DNA of 64,000 bases, taken from NCBI GenBank assembly GCA_038501195.1, contig JBBPUQ010000011.1, forward strand, positions 186,001 through 250,000, given 5' to 3'. How positions within the stretch are numbered: the first letter of the stretch is position 1; every line of letters begins with the position of its first letter. The stretch is from Nemania diffusa. Lineage: Eukaryota > Ascomycota > Sordariomycetes > Xylariales > Xylariaceae. Shown here piece after piece: positions 20,943 to 32,935 of this stretch. The position numbers and the translations under genes were made by a program. A model generated the notes under the pieces. The model saw only the letters and a program-made list of their open reading frames with translations, ran no database searches and had not been told where the DNA came from.

Positions 20943-22472
20943 TCAAACAGCATCCGGCAACCTCACCGCAATATCCCCCGACTGTGTTATGTATCGGACC
21001 CAAGGAAGTGACGGGTATTGTAACTATCACAAGTCAAGTTAGCCAGAGTAGCATTACGAGTGGACCAGAGAATATTCCGACTAACCTTAGGTTCTGTAAT
21101 TTTGAGGTATCGCACTTGGATCCCACTCGTCGTGAAATACGGGATCTCAAACTTAACCTGGATGGGCCTCTTTGCGCCCTTGCCCGTATTGACACCACCC
21201 ATGCTCCCGCCAAACCCTCCCGTCATGCCGCCTCCATGCTCATCATCTCCCCTAACACTAGGCAGCCCCAGCTCGGCGCGCATGAGGAACTCTTTCCCAC
21301 CGCCGAACTGCTTGATCTTCCAGACGATGGCGCTCTGCTCGGGCGCGTAGTGGACGCTGCCAATATTCGTCCTGAAGCGCGGCGAGTCGGCGTCGTCGGG
21401 CACGGGCACGATGATCTCGACGTTGTTGGCCGTGCTCCGCCGCTTGAACTGCGCGCGCGCCTTGAGCATGTACTCGATGCGCGAGCCCGAGTGGCTCTCG
21501 ACCACGCACTCGACCCACACGAGGGGCTTGACCTGCGTGTTCAGGCGGTAGCTCATGAGCTCGAACTCGCCGTCGGGCGGGATGAAGGAGATGGTGCGGT
21601 CGTTCTCGAAGCGGGATAACCGCACGCACTGGTGGAATTTGACGTCCTCCATCTCTATCGCCTTGCCGCGCGTTGTCCTCCCTGTTGTCTCGAACATGAC
21701 CTTGTCGTTTAACCCTAGACGTAACTCCGGCATGCCGGAAAGATAGCATTTCATCTTGATAGCGCCTAGGATCTCGGAGCGCAGCACGCTGCCGTTCGCC
21801 GATACGAGCAGGTTCAGACTCTCGACCACGTCTAAGAACACCTCGTTCTTCCTGTACCTTATGCCTTCTGACCGCCACGACACAGCGTTGGTTAGAGCGA
21901 TAGGTGGTCTCGCCTGTACTTCTAGCTTATGCGATTCTTGGGTGATGTACTCTTGTAGGATTTTGGATTCGGTGGTCTGGGGGTAGCCAAAGTCCATCAT
22001 CTCGTCGAGTAACTCGTAAATGATGACGAAGTTGTCGCGGATCGATTCCTCCTCGAGGGCCTTGAAGTACTCGGTAAATACTTCAACAATCTTATGTAAG
22101 AATAGTAGGATCTCGGCGGCATTGGTGTTTCGTTTCGTCAGGGCGAGGAGGTAGAGGTTGTTGTGTCGGATGTAGAGATACTATAATTTGTTAGTTTGAG
22201 ATACGCATACCGTTTGAGCGACAGGGATAAACCGACGTTGATGCCCTCGTGTGAGAAACAGGGCGGTACGGCGGACGACTCTTCTTCGGCTTCACTGAGG
22301 AGAACGGGGAACTTTTCGACGGCGGACATGGGAATATCACCCCGGTAATTTCGAGCGAGTAGGGTCTAGACAGCCACGTATTAATTAGTAAACGACGCGG
22401 TAGCCAAGCACAATAGTATATGGATGCTCGCACCTTGCCCTTCAGGTCGAGGAAGAACACTGCCGACGCCAT
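20943..22472 (-). CDS. apm1: AP-1 clathrin adaptor complex medium (mu) subunit
   Basis: There are four exons: 22434-22472, 22237-22365, 21086-22180 and 20943-21023, giving 447 aa, the normal size. The N-terminal longin-like part starts MASAVFFLDLKGK and includes YLYIRHNNLYLLALTKRN. The mu homology domain begins near RPPIALTNAVSWRSEGIRYRKNEVFLDVVE and holds FIPPDGEFELMSYRL. The last exon supplies LQYPSLPWVRYITQSGDIAVRL, which is expected in AP-1 mu and is missed if the final intron is ignored. A Gly-rich insertion (GGGMTGGFGGSMGG) sits in the cargo-binding domain. It sorts Tyr-motif cargo at the trans-Golgi/endosome with the other AP-1 chains. Confidence 0.95.
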
Positions 22473-25400
22473 TATGTGGTTGTCGGCGTGGGCGAATATA
22501 AAATAAAGGGGAAGTAGGGAGAGATAAATAAGTAGGCAGATGCCAATTGGCGCCTCGCCCGGACCGCAAGCTTGGCTTCTACGAATTCATGCAACTGGGA
22601 TAGTTATGGGATATAGTGTACAATCGGGTTTCTTCACATAATTTGCTGTTGCTTTGTCGAGCTTCGGTATATCATAAGTCGGTGTTGGGTGCCTTTAAAG
22701 ATAAAGCCCCACGTTGCTTGATCATCGTTATTCTGTACCTGCAATTGCTTGAAGCTGAGGAACTGCTAAGCCACGGAGGCTTGAATTAAAGAGCTACAAT
22801 CTTCAGCCACACTTTCAACTTGAGGCTGAAGCTCAGTGCTGTTTGGTCAAAGTCACATGATACCTAATACAGCGCATGGACCACCTTTTGAACCCCACTA
22901 CTAGTTCACCATATCTTCTCAATTAATTCTGCACAACTATCTCTTCTTCTCCTTCTTCTCTTCAACGCGTCCATTAGACAGTGCAGCTCATTATTCTTTC
23001 TAGAAACGCACAACTGGGTCTGGCATTCTGCTGGTATTCCGATCGTGTCGTTATTAGTGTTGCTAGCGATTTCGAGGCGCGGAGAAGGATTCAATCTAGA
23101 TATGGTACCATAAGAGCTGCCCGAGTATTTTGTTACCGTCTTGGTGATAAGTTGTTGCTTGGGCGGCGTCAGAGGGACCGAACATTACACCCTCCCTCAC
23201 CCCCTTCATTTGATATTCATTTTATCTGCGCTGTGCTACGTCTTTAACCCACTAGGGTGTATGCGTACGTGACTCGGATAAGAAATACGTAATATTACCC
23301 GGGCGGCATTGAACTTAGAATGAAACTCAGCCAACTGACTGTGCCACTTGATCGTCAGTCTAATCACATGCTATTCCATGTAGTAGGCAAGGCTACTACC
23401 CAATGAACACAGGACCTTGCATGGCCTGTTTTACGTGCGAGTGGATCTGAAAAAATACCACTTGGAGACTTGTTGAGAATTACGGGTAGATGCATCAGAG
23501 TCAAAAAAGGGACACGGATGCCGAGCCCGAGCAAACCGATATGCCTCTCATAACGTACTCTCCGAGAGGTATGGCAAATCATCCACCAGGAAATGAATAA
23601 GATTACTCCGCGAATAAAGTGTGCAGAACGGATAAAACAGGTGATTCTGAGTTGGTAACAAGTTGTTGTGATACAGGCACGACGTACGCAGTAGAATACT
23701 ACGTAGGTAGACAGAAATGGCGGGAAGAGGGGGATCCTGAAATGGGCAAAGGTCATCGAGTCGCCACAAATTACCTTGCGTAGAGACGCCAAGCCGATGG
23801 CATTTCAGCTTGCATATTGAGGGAACACAGCCTAAGACAGGGCGCTGAGACTCTTTGACATGTGCATCTGAGCGCGCCACCTGAGAAGTGATTTTGATGC
23901 TAAAATAGGACCAAAAAACATGGAGTCGGTTGATCTTCATCGAATTGGGATTGGAATGTCTCTGCGCTCTGTGGTTTTGAGGCTTCTGCTTTGTCATCGC
24001 TACGGTCGACCCACAACGACGGCGGCGGGTAGCTTAAGAATATATTCCGTAGTCTACCTGTAGCTCGGTAGCGTACATAGATAGGTAGGCTACTCTGTAA
24101 CTACTGTGTATAAGAAACCGATAGTCGGTTTAAGTAAGTACTGCGCTCCATTTTGCGACGAATCAGCATCTACACACACATTGTAAAACTAGTATCGAGG
24201 TAAGAGAAGGATGGAATAAAGGATAGAAGATTACATGGACAGGGTGCCGGTTTTACCAAGTTTCAAGTATTCTCCCCATTGGCTGGCAGCTGATCCACTG
24301 CTATGTCACAGTTTAGAGTTGCATGTGATCGATCATGTGGCCAAGATAAGGTACCTTTTTATAGGGACCAGTTGGAGGGTCTGACACGTGCTTGTGCCGT
24401 ATTGTCGCTGGTTCATCGCCGAAGCGCTCGTGCCAGATTTGCATCACTAATCATTATTCGATGATTATCCATGTAGGTATGCGTAGAGTAGCAAAAAATG
24501 CATCATACATAATACAATCATCTTGCAATTACGATACATCGTTCATCCATCATTCGGGGAATCTTTAAATAAATAATATGGTGCATCGTCGGCGTTTGAT
24601 TCTAGGTTGGTACTCTGTACTCTGTACACTAAGTTTATAGATTAATATTGTACGTGGAGTAGCAAACAATTTGTCAATTGATGCGTGCTACTGTCTAATG
24701 TCGTAATGCCTAGATGCATCACTTGATCACGAGCGGGCTTATACTTAGTTATATATACTAGTCTAGCCGTGGATGAGGAATAAATAATATGGAAGAAGAT
24801 GAAGCTATGACGATGAAGTGAAGTCAGTCTGTAAGCAACGATGCTCCGATAGGGAGGGCCATTTTCACAAGCAAAATACATAAAGTATAGTCGTACATCG
24901 TATGTACACCCAGAGAAGGATCGAGAGGTGACGGACCACTTAGATGCCGAGCCGAGCTCTAGCGGGCATCTGGCGAGAGGCCCATTTCGACCCACATCGG
25001 TCCACTCTTGGCCCACTTACACAAAAAGCTCTCGGAATCGACCCCGTTTGCTCCATAAGACTGCTTCGGGACCCTGCAGCTCGACCATACGATCCAATTG
25101 AGGGCGTCCCTGCCTGCACCTACCATAGTCTAGACTAGTAGCACGCTGTACAGGTACCTTAGATGCTGGAGGTGAGTATGGGGAGTCGGTACAGTAAACC
25201 ACCTACGGCCGACCCGACTAGGTAGATGCACATGCAGGCTGAACTCAGGCCCGGCCCTCTCACACAAGACAAGCCCCAGTCTCGCTCGCTCTCTCACTCA
25301 CTGTCTCTCTTCTGTCTCCTCTCTCCCTATGCGTGCCGAATTACCTACACGTACTTTCCTATCTCTCTCTTCATGGCTGCTGGCTGCAACCCGCCCCTTC

Positions 25401-26463
25401 ATGAACCCTTTCCATCCATTCCATTTTCGATCTTCATCCCGTCCTGCCTGCATTTCACCGTTCACCTCGCATTTTCGTCACACTCACTCATGACTTGGAA
25501 CCATCTAATTGTTCGTGCCATTCGTCTAGAGCAATCGATTATTCTCACGACATTCTATTCATAATACTTTTTACCTGTCATTGTCATTGCCATTGCCGTT
25601 TTATTTATTTTATCTGCATCGTCTCGTCTGATGATCCTGGCGTGGCACAGTAGGGCCGACAGGTTCAGAATTGGTCTTTATAACTAGTATAATCACGAGT
25701 CAAGAAATACGACTCTTAGCCGAACACGCAACAGCAACATATGATACCACCCACATGAGACTGACGGACTGACTGAGCTACCTACGCATACTATTACTCT
25801 GTATCCCTCGGTACCTCAGGACTTCTTGCTGTTAGTCGACCCAAGGAGAGGGAAGAAGAGGAGTCGGGCGGAGCCACTTAGGAGCCCCATCTTCGTAGAT
25901 AGCTCATCATTGTGCAGGCAAACGGTGTTTTGCCTGCTTCTGCAACTTCGGGGTCCAGTGTCCAGTGCCCAGTTCTCTTTGTCATTCTGCTGTTCACAGT
26001 ACTGTACATACCTGCACTAAGCTGCTGGTAGGTAAGTCTACAACACAGACACGGCGAAGTACCGCACAGATACTTACCAACTACCACCCGCTCGGCTCTG
26101 TCCATCCATACATACATTCATCTGTTCATCCACTTGTTGTCATATTCGTTGTGTTGTTGAGTGTTGAATATTGCTTGGTCAAGCACGTCTGCAACTATTT
26201 CGAAATTTTCCCAGCCATTTTCTTTGGTTTTTCTTATTTCTTATCATATCTCAATCGTGTAAGCCACTGCACCTACACCAATGATTATCCAATAGCAAAG
26301 TGTGCGACCTGTCGCCTACTTTCGAGGTATTCCATCTACTTATCCCGCACCTCAACCCCGTCTTTCAGGGCCTCGCAGGGGGGTTGGTAGTAGGTAGGGA
26401 GCAGAAGAGAGAGACAGAGCGACACAAGACACACGTTCGGTCTCAAACTGTTCCATCCTAACG
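22473..26463. other. Gene-free stretch upstream of the Opi1-like gene
   Basis: No credible gene is found in about 4 kb. Frames at 23364-23997 and 24642-25016 have amino-acid composition unlike proteins. The right third (about 25240-25400) is pyrimidine-rich with CTCTCTC runs, as is common near fungal transcription starts. The Opi1 gene may therefore have a long leader with upstream short reading frames (for example 25965-26390). Confidence 0.4.
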
Positions 26464-28515
26464 ATGGAGCAGTCAACCAACAGTCACATACCGGCGTTTC
26501 CACGGCCGATACGCGATCAGAAGCATGACCTGCTTCTGTATCCGATCGAGTCTCGAAAACACGCATTGCCGTCCCCCGACTCTACCATCGGCGCATTTGA
26601 CCGATTCGACCGACAGTTTAAGCTTCCATTGTGTCCGCCCCCTTCGTATAGCCAAACCCGCGATAGTCCCATGTCCTTCTCCGACCACCAGCACGCAGAG
26701 CTGGCGCCCATTAAGTCATTAATCGATAACAAAGACGACATTGGCAACCATGGCGCCAACAAGAACATCACGAGCAGCAACAACAGTAACAACAATAGCA
26801 ACCAGAGTCTACCGTCGCTCTCGTCCATAACAGCATCTGCCTCCCCTTCTTCGGCCTCGCCGCCTATACCGCAATTCGCGTCTTCGTCTCAACGCCCACC
26901 CGAATCAGTATACCCTTCACCTGCCCCGCCACCTTTGACCCATTGGCCAAGCCTGAACCCGTTGACGGCCTATTACACCCCCAGCCATGTTCAAGACCCT
27001 GAGCCGCCTCTGCGAATGGATGCAGACAAGAGCGCCTCGAGCGCTCCATCGCCGGACCGTTTCCTAGATGGTCGCGCTAGTAGTGTTAGTCTCGACGACC
27101 CCGATGTGCGCATGGCTGCTGAAGCCCTAGGCGATCTCAGAGCAGGTCAGTACACAATTCATCATATAGATCCTCCATCCTGTTCTTCCCCGTCTCTTTG
27201 AGTTGGTGGAGTCCACTTGGGGTAGAAATGACTGACAAATGGCCGATGACCAACAGATTTCGTTTCTTCGCCCATCAATAGGCCAACCCCTCCCAGATCT
27301 CCACGATCCCTGACTATTGGACAGCAACCTGAGCCTTTACTATCACTACTCACCACATCGCACCCATTCCTTGCTAAGAAGATTGATAGCGCTACGTCAG
27401 CCTATACTCATTCAAAGAACTACTATCCACGGATTAAGACGAGCATTGAATATGTCGAGGGCTACGTCATACCCATCGCTAACACTGTTGGATCTGTCGG
27501 ACGCGCTACAGGTGTCGAGAACGGTGTGCGGTGGTTCTTACGGCGCGCCCAACCTCACGGCGATGATTTGGAAGAACAGGGTTCCAATAAGCGAAGAAAA
27601 GTTGGAACAGGAGACGGCGATTATAGAGATATGACACCAGAGACCGGTTCTAGTGCTCCGACGCCAAGGGCATCCCTAGAGCTCTCCCAGGAGCGGCGAT
27701 TGTCTATAACTAGTACCGTCGACACCTTGCCCGCTTATGACGAGTTTCGTTCGCCTCCCTACGCTGAACACCTACCAGGTATCGACGGTCGCCCGAACGG
27801 TCCAGCATGGCAATCGCGTCTGATGATGTCGACTTCGGGGTTGAGTATCTCCATGAGCGAGGAGAGTCTACGAAGCTTGAAATACTGCCTCAGCTGGCTT
27901 CGATGGGCCAACATGCACATTGGTAGTGTCGTCAATTCGCTCACAATTACCATGGAGAAATATGAGCAAAGCAGTTACGAATCGAATGGCGATCACTTGA
28001 TGCAAGGTAATTCTGTAAATGGGGAAACGGAAGACCGGGTCCAGCTCGCCGCTAGAATCACCGCAATGAGGTCAGATGTTCTCAAGACCCTCCAGGACGT
28101 TATCAATACCGTGAGCCGGTATGCGGGCGGCGCCCTTCCCGAGAATGCTCGAGAGCTCGTTCGGCGGCATTTGACTAGTTTACCGCAGCGCTTCCATCTT
28201 GCTAATATGGCTAGCGATCGGGAAGCTGGTCACCGGACAGAAGCTAGCATGGAAGAAGGGCGTCAAGGACCAGAGCAGCAACAAGAGAAGGAGACACGAG
28301 AAAGCGCCCGGCGAGTACTACTCCTTGCCAAGGAGGGCCTTGAAATGATGACACAAGTCTCTGGGGTATTGAACGGCACGATTGTCAGCGCTGAAGAATG
28401 GTGCGAACGTCTCGGTCGTAAGAAGAGAGAGCAACGCGAGGAATTATTCGGCATGTCGCACTCCCCGCTTGATGGTGCTAAGTCAGATCAAATGGTGGTG
28501 AGTACGACGGATTAG
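26464..28515 (+). CDS. Opi1-type transcriptional regulator of phospholipid synthesis
   Basis: Exons 26464-27145 and 27257-28515 give 646 aa. The intron falls inside the conserved block: splicing gives DPDVRMAAEALGDLRADFVSSP from residue 212. The Opi1 domain continues with PLLSLLTTSHPFLAKKIDSATSAY, SIEYVEGYVIPIANTVGSVGRATGVENGVRWFLRR, and the C-terminal blocks SLRSLKYCLSWLRWANMHIG and EEWCERLGRKKREQREELFG. The first 200 residues are Ser/Pro/Asn-rich with an Asn/Ser tract. In yeast, Opi1 is held at the ER by phosphatidic acid and Scs2 and, when released, represses inositol and phospholipid genes. The same family function is expected here, although targets differ in filamentous fungi. Confidence 0.9.
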
Positions 28516-29293
28516 AAAACCATCGTACTCGGATAAACTAAAATGCCTACGAGAGAAACGAGAGGGGAAAAATGAACGGGGATATTTTTTTCTCGAAAAA
28601 AAAAAGAAAGAAGCAGGAATAAAACTAGGTTGCAGGGGCCGGAAAATGTGGTCGGATAGACTCGACATATTCATTTGCGATCCCATGCTTATTCATTCGA
28701 CACATCAATTGTCAGCTGGTCTTAACCATACTACAACTTGAGTGTCGCAATTCCCACCCGAAGATGTAATTTATACCCAAGACCAGGACATATACGGGGT
28801 TTTCTTGGGCTGGGGCGTCTTCGGAAAAAAGGTTGGCCGTTATGGTTTCTTCTCTACCTACATACATTCTTTCGTTTGTTGCATTTTTCACCCTACGCAA
28901 GGATTTGGCATACAAAACATACGACTGCGAGAACGGGGCTGAGGAATTATGTCTGTCTAGGCGTTTCGGAAGACTTGTTCCTCCTTGTTCAGTTCTGTCG
29001 ACCTACTCTCTGTTTATACGATATATTTACGTTACGGAGTTGGATTGGGTCTGATGTACTATATGCGTAGGTATAGCAAGCATAAGCATGGCTGTTGCTC
29101 AGGCCCTGAATAGACACGAGGTTGCGATGCGTTCAGATATCATACTTTATATGACATTGTGCTCATCACTAGATGGTGCCTTCGCCCCTGAAGTCAAAAT
29201 AATGACGCTGGGGCTAGGGTACGTGGCTACTAACTTGATTCATCTCCCCGCCCTTTACTATGTACATCTATATACAAGGTATATAAGACCCCC
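28516..29293. other. Intergenic between convergent genes
   Basis: This is 3' flanking sequence of the Opi1-like and esterase genes, with an A-rich run at 28598-28612. Open frames at 28738-29070 overlap in three frames and are not convincing. Confidence 0.35.
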
Positions 29294-30223
29294 TCAAGCC
29301 GGCAACCCCTCCGCAAGCAACGCACTCAGCGTCGCATTCGGCGTGATCCAGCTCCCCAGCTCCGGCTTCTTCTCCAGCAGCAGATCGGCCACCAGCCGGC
29401 CGAAGACGACGCTGCCCCAGGCGTTCAGGTGCGTGTCGTCGTCGGGGTTGAGGTTGTACGCGTGCGCGGCGGCCTCGCCGATCGCGTCCACGTAGGCGAG
29501 GCTCGCGGCGTTCAGGTCCAGGTAGGTCGTGTTCGAGGTCGACGCTGCGGCTATGGTTTCCAGGCGCTCGTTGTGCAGGGAGTCAGAGGCGACGTTGGGG
29601 GATGTGAAGGTTCGGCGGGTTAGGGGGGTTAGGAGGAGCTGGGGGTGTTAGTTTAGTTGAGGATCTTGGGATGGCTTTGTCCTTTGCTTCCCCTATTTGG
29701 CTTGTTCATGGTATCCCGTAACTCGTCCTCCTGCTTGCACACATTTACACCCTCTAACTACCCCTATACCCAAAAGCCTAGAATCACAGGAAACTAAAAA
29801 GGAACTCACCGGCGTTCCCCCCAAAGCCCAAATATCCTCGGCCAAATTAACCAAATTCTGCTGATACTCGGCCGGCGTGACGCCGGAGGTGCTCTTCTGG
29901 TCATTATGCCCAAACTGGATCGTGACATAGACATCATCCCCCGCGTCCTTGTACTGCGTCACAAGCCCCTTGACGACATCCCAGTCGCCGCCGGCGACGA
30001 AGCTCGCCGTCGTGGCGCCGTTGTGCCCCTTGTTCACGCCAGCGGCGGGGCTGGTGAGGAAGGAGAGGAAGCCGTTCCCCCAGCCGCCGCCATTAGTGGC
30101 TTGGATGGCGGTCGTGCTGTCGCCGGCGAGGATGAAGTAGGGGGTTGCGGAGGCGAGGGGTTTCCCTTCGGCGGCTGGCAAGAGCGATGAGAGGATAGCA
30201 AAAATGGGGGCGAGAGACTTCAT
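29294..30223 (-). CDS. Secreted rhamnogalacturonan acetylesterase (SGNH hydrolase, CE12 type)
   Basis: Exons 29810-30223 and 29294-29638 give 252 aa. Residues 1-20 are a signal peptide. The four SGNH blocks are intact: GDST with Ser36, NKGHNG with Gly66, FGHND with Asn107, and DDTH with Asp205 and His208. Length and order match fungal CE12 enzymes, which remove acetyl groups from the rhamnogalacturonan I backbone of pectin so that lyases and hydrolases can act. It has few cysteines. The product is probably exported to the medium for growth on plant material. The neighbours are unrelated to pectin. Confidence 0.92.
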
Positions 30224-30302
30224 TTTGGCGAGACGAGATAAATAAGCAAGTGAGCAAATGTATCTATCTACCTAGTTCTATCTCTTCACAGATAGGCAGT
30301 TC

Positions 30303-30308
30303 TATATA
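30303..30308 (-). promoter_or_regulatory. TATA-like box for the acetylesterase
   Basis: The minus-strand sequence GTTATATAGAA lies about 80 bp upstream of the start codon, a usual position for an inducible secreted-enzyme gene. It is assigned by pattern and position only. Confidence 0.35.
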
Positions 30309-31057
30309 ACTGGGCATGTCAATACCCGGCTGCAATCACCTTTATACCTATATATACCAGAACCTATTTATACCAAAGCGCCTCGGCCCTAGATAGAATT
30401 TTCCGTCCTATGAAGGCGGCCGTGGAGAAACTGGCCCAATCTGGGAGCTCGTGGGAATGCAGTGCCGAGCGCAGGACTTATGACGCGAGTCCCCGCTGCC
30501 AATGCCACCTCCGCATTAGAGATTATCCTGACGATCCGATGGATTGCATCCAAATACCAGGGTTTTGGGCGCCGTGGTTGTTTCAACGCTGTTAAGCATG
30601 TTATTGGCCAGACCCTGTCGAGCTCCTTCTTTGGCACATTCGCATCTTGCGAGCAGACTCGAAGGGATCTTCGGGATTAGAAACAATTTCTTTGTTCATG
30701 AAATCGGCGACGGTGTTTTAGAGCAGCACTTCTGTCGCCGAAACAGTACTCTGGAGTAAATGGCGTCTCTAGCAACATTCATATCTGTGTATCCGAACAA
30801 CGAAGCTATGTGAAAACTCGAAGGGATAACAGCATTGCTGTTTTCCCTTAAGTTTATCAAAGTCTACATATAAATATCGTATGATGCCCAAATTATACGA
30901 ATCCTTACTCATTAACACAACTACCTCAGATATCACACTCGACCAAGCTGTCACGTCAAGCGATCTGATCATAGCAAATATCCCAAGTTCACTTCGAGCT
31001 TAGCCTCTCACCAGATCTCACCTACCACCCCCGAGGACAAAGAACATCAATATCGGT
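30309..31057. other. Intergenic between divergent genes
   Basis: No gene is convincingly seen. A GC-richer island at 30389-30640 is open on both strands, without a recognisable product. Confidence 0.35.
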
Positions 31058-31615
31058 ATGTCTACTGAAAGCTTCCATTGCACCTGCGCAGCCAACACCC
31101 CCAAGCCCACCCGCCAAGCAGTCCAGAAAGTAAAGTCGCTAATTAAAAACCTCTTACCTAGGAAATCCCGCCGGGTTATATCCCCACCGCGGCCCCTCTG
31201 CCCGGGATGTAAGGCAGTCCTAGACCGTTACAGCCCACTCTTCCGCCACCCGGTCGAGTTCGAAGAGTCCAGCAGCTCATCCCCCACGCCGCACAAAGAG
31301 TCCAGCAGCTCGTCTCCCACTCCGCACGAGGAGTCCAGCAACTCGTCCCCCACGCCGCCGCCGCCGACTGCCGAGTACAGACGCATCGACGAAATCACCC
31401 GGTACATATGGGGCGGGAAGGCCGACGATAGCAGCCTCGCGGAAGAGATTATCGCATACCAGGTGTATGAGCTGTTAAGGGTCCAGGACAGCCCTGTGCT
31501 GGCGTATCTTGATCGCAAGGACGATGCCGGGTGTGACCTTGCTGACTTGCCGAAGGATGTGCGGCGGGACTTTGAGAGAGTTATTGAGACGGTTTTGAAG
31601 GTGGAGGATGAGTAG
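31058..31615 (+). CDS. Orphan protein with CTC...CPGC motif and Ser/Pro repeats
   Basis: This single exon encodes 185 aa. It begins MSTESFHCTCAANTP, followed by a basic stretch and PLCPGCKAVLDRY (CxxC). Three imperfect copies of an 11-residue Glu-Ser-Ser-x-Ser-Ser-Pro-Thr-Pro-His unit follow at about residues 69-103, then a helical acidic C-terminus. The N-terminal pattern (short start, aromatic-x-Cys-x-Cys/His, later CPxC) resembles the orphan proteins at 11021 and 12492. There is no signal peptide and the function is unknown. Confidence 0.6.
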   Translation: MSTESFHCTCAANTPKPTRQAVQKVKSLIKNLLPRKSRRVISPPRPLCPGCKAVLDRYSPLFRHPVEFEESSSSSPTPHKESSSSSPTPHEESSNSSPTPPPPTAEYRRIDEITRYIWGGKADDSSLAEEIIAYQVYELLRVQDSPVLAYLDRKDDAGCDLADLPKDVRRDFERVIETVLKVEDE

Positions 31616-32935
31616 GTATCTGGTGAGGTACTGACTGGCTCTCGCGGGTGCGAGGGCGTCTGAGGCTAACTTGGACAGGTGAGTAGTTTTTTTAATAATA
31701 AGATTTCACCAAAACAAAGAAGATGTTTACGTGATTGTATAATTCGTGAAAATACTGTGAGAACAACATTAGAGTAAGTCATTAATTTCTTGTACTAAAC
31801 ATAGCCTTGTCGATATGGTTACTGATCACGGCATGCTTTATAAAAGATATATTTATCAACTACGAATCTAGGTGGAGGAACCCTATCGAGTTTTACATTC
31901 ACGAACAATACTAGACTGAGTGTTAGGAAACTCGGTCGAGAGTATATGGGGTTTATAGGTATTTTATTTTATTGTAATCCTTTTTTTCATTTCTTTTCAT
32001 TTCCTTGTCATCTAGGAAACTGCAAATTCCAAATTAGAAAAGGAAAAAAGCACCTTAAAGTCTTGAAAGTGATACTTAGAGTACTTTTCTTTATTTTTCA
32101 ATAAACTGATTATTCTTTTTTTTTTTTTTTTTTAATAAGATAAGATCGACTAACTTTTGTCTTTGGTTGCTGCTTTTCTAGGCATCAGTAGCTACCAGCC
32201 ACAGTGTGGCCGAGAAAGAATACCTAGGAATAAACTCCAATTCACCATATCCATCCACCAGTGCCCCGGTCCTCCTATGGAAGTTACAGATGCAGAATAT
32301 GTATAATTATAGGTACTGTAGATGCGCACGTGCGTATCTGTGGCAGAGAAGTATGTATTTACCGGTAACCTAGTCGGTGGGCGCTGACGTCATCTGCCAA
32401 TGTGTCGCAAAATTATTGAACTAAGCTGAACTTGCCTAGCGACCGGGGTTCCATCAGCTGATTATGCATCTGTTGAGAGCTCAATTGGCCCCGCGGTTCT
32501 TAGCTCTATGTACCTACCTAACTCTATCTACCTGGGATCGACCCATCACAGCTTCATTATTACATGCTTAGGCCAAGTAACGCACGCGCATCTGTCGCGA
32601 ATCCGACTAGCTACCATCTCGACGCGCTGCAAGCACATTTTAATTTAAGAAGTCAATGGTTACAAATACCTAGGCTAATTGTTGTCGAAGAGCTTCCCGA
32701 TCGGTCGAGTTATCGCAATCCTCGTCCGAGCCCTCAATCAACAATGAGTTCACCACCCTGCTGACCGACTTTCCACATCCTCAAGCCCTGAGATCTCTAC
32801 CAACAACCCCGCCACGGGTTTCTTGGAACCATATGATTACTTATGCCTACGGCCCCTACGAACGCATAGCATAGCTTAGGATATATAATTGGAGAAACGC
32901 TTGTCGGCTGCTGCGCGCACGCAACAGGGGAAACG
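31616..32935. other. AT-rich intergenic region upstream of gtr1
   Basis: No gene is seen. It has a T-run of 18 nt at about 32117-32134 and several TTTTC-rich segments. The last 400 bp hold a short frame at 32564-32764 that overlaps the leader of the next gene and has no family match I recognise. Confidence 0.4.

Noticed and set aside
21258..21878. 206-codon minus-strand frame and the plus-strand frame at 20984-21619
   Set aside because: Both are shadows of the GC-rich third exon of AP-1 mu, whose own frame is clearly the coding one.
23364..23997. Two overlapping minus-strand frames of about 145 codons
   Set aside because: The amino-acid composition is unlike proteins and no splice-consistent extension exists.
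30389..30637. 82-codon minus-strand frame upstream of the acetylesterase
   Set aside because: It is open on both strands, with no recognisable domain and no supporting splice or start context.
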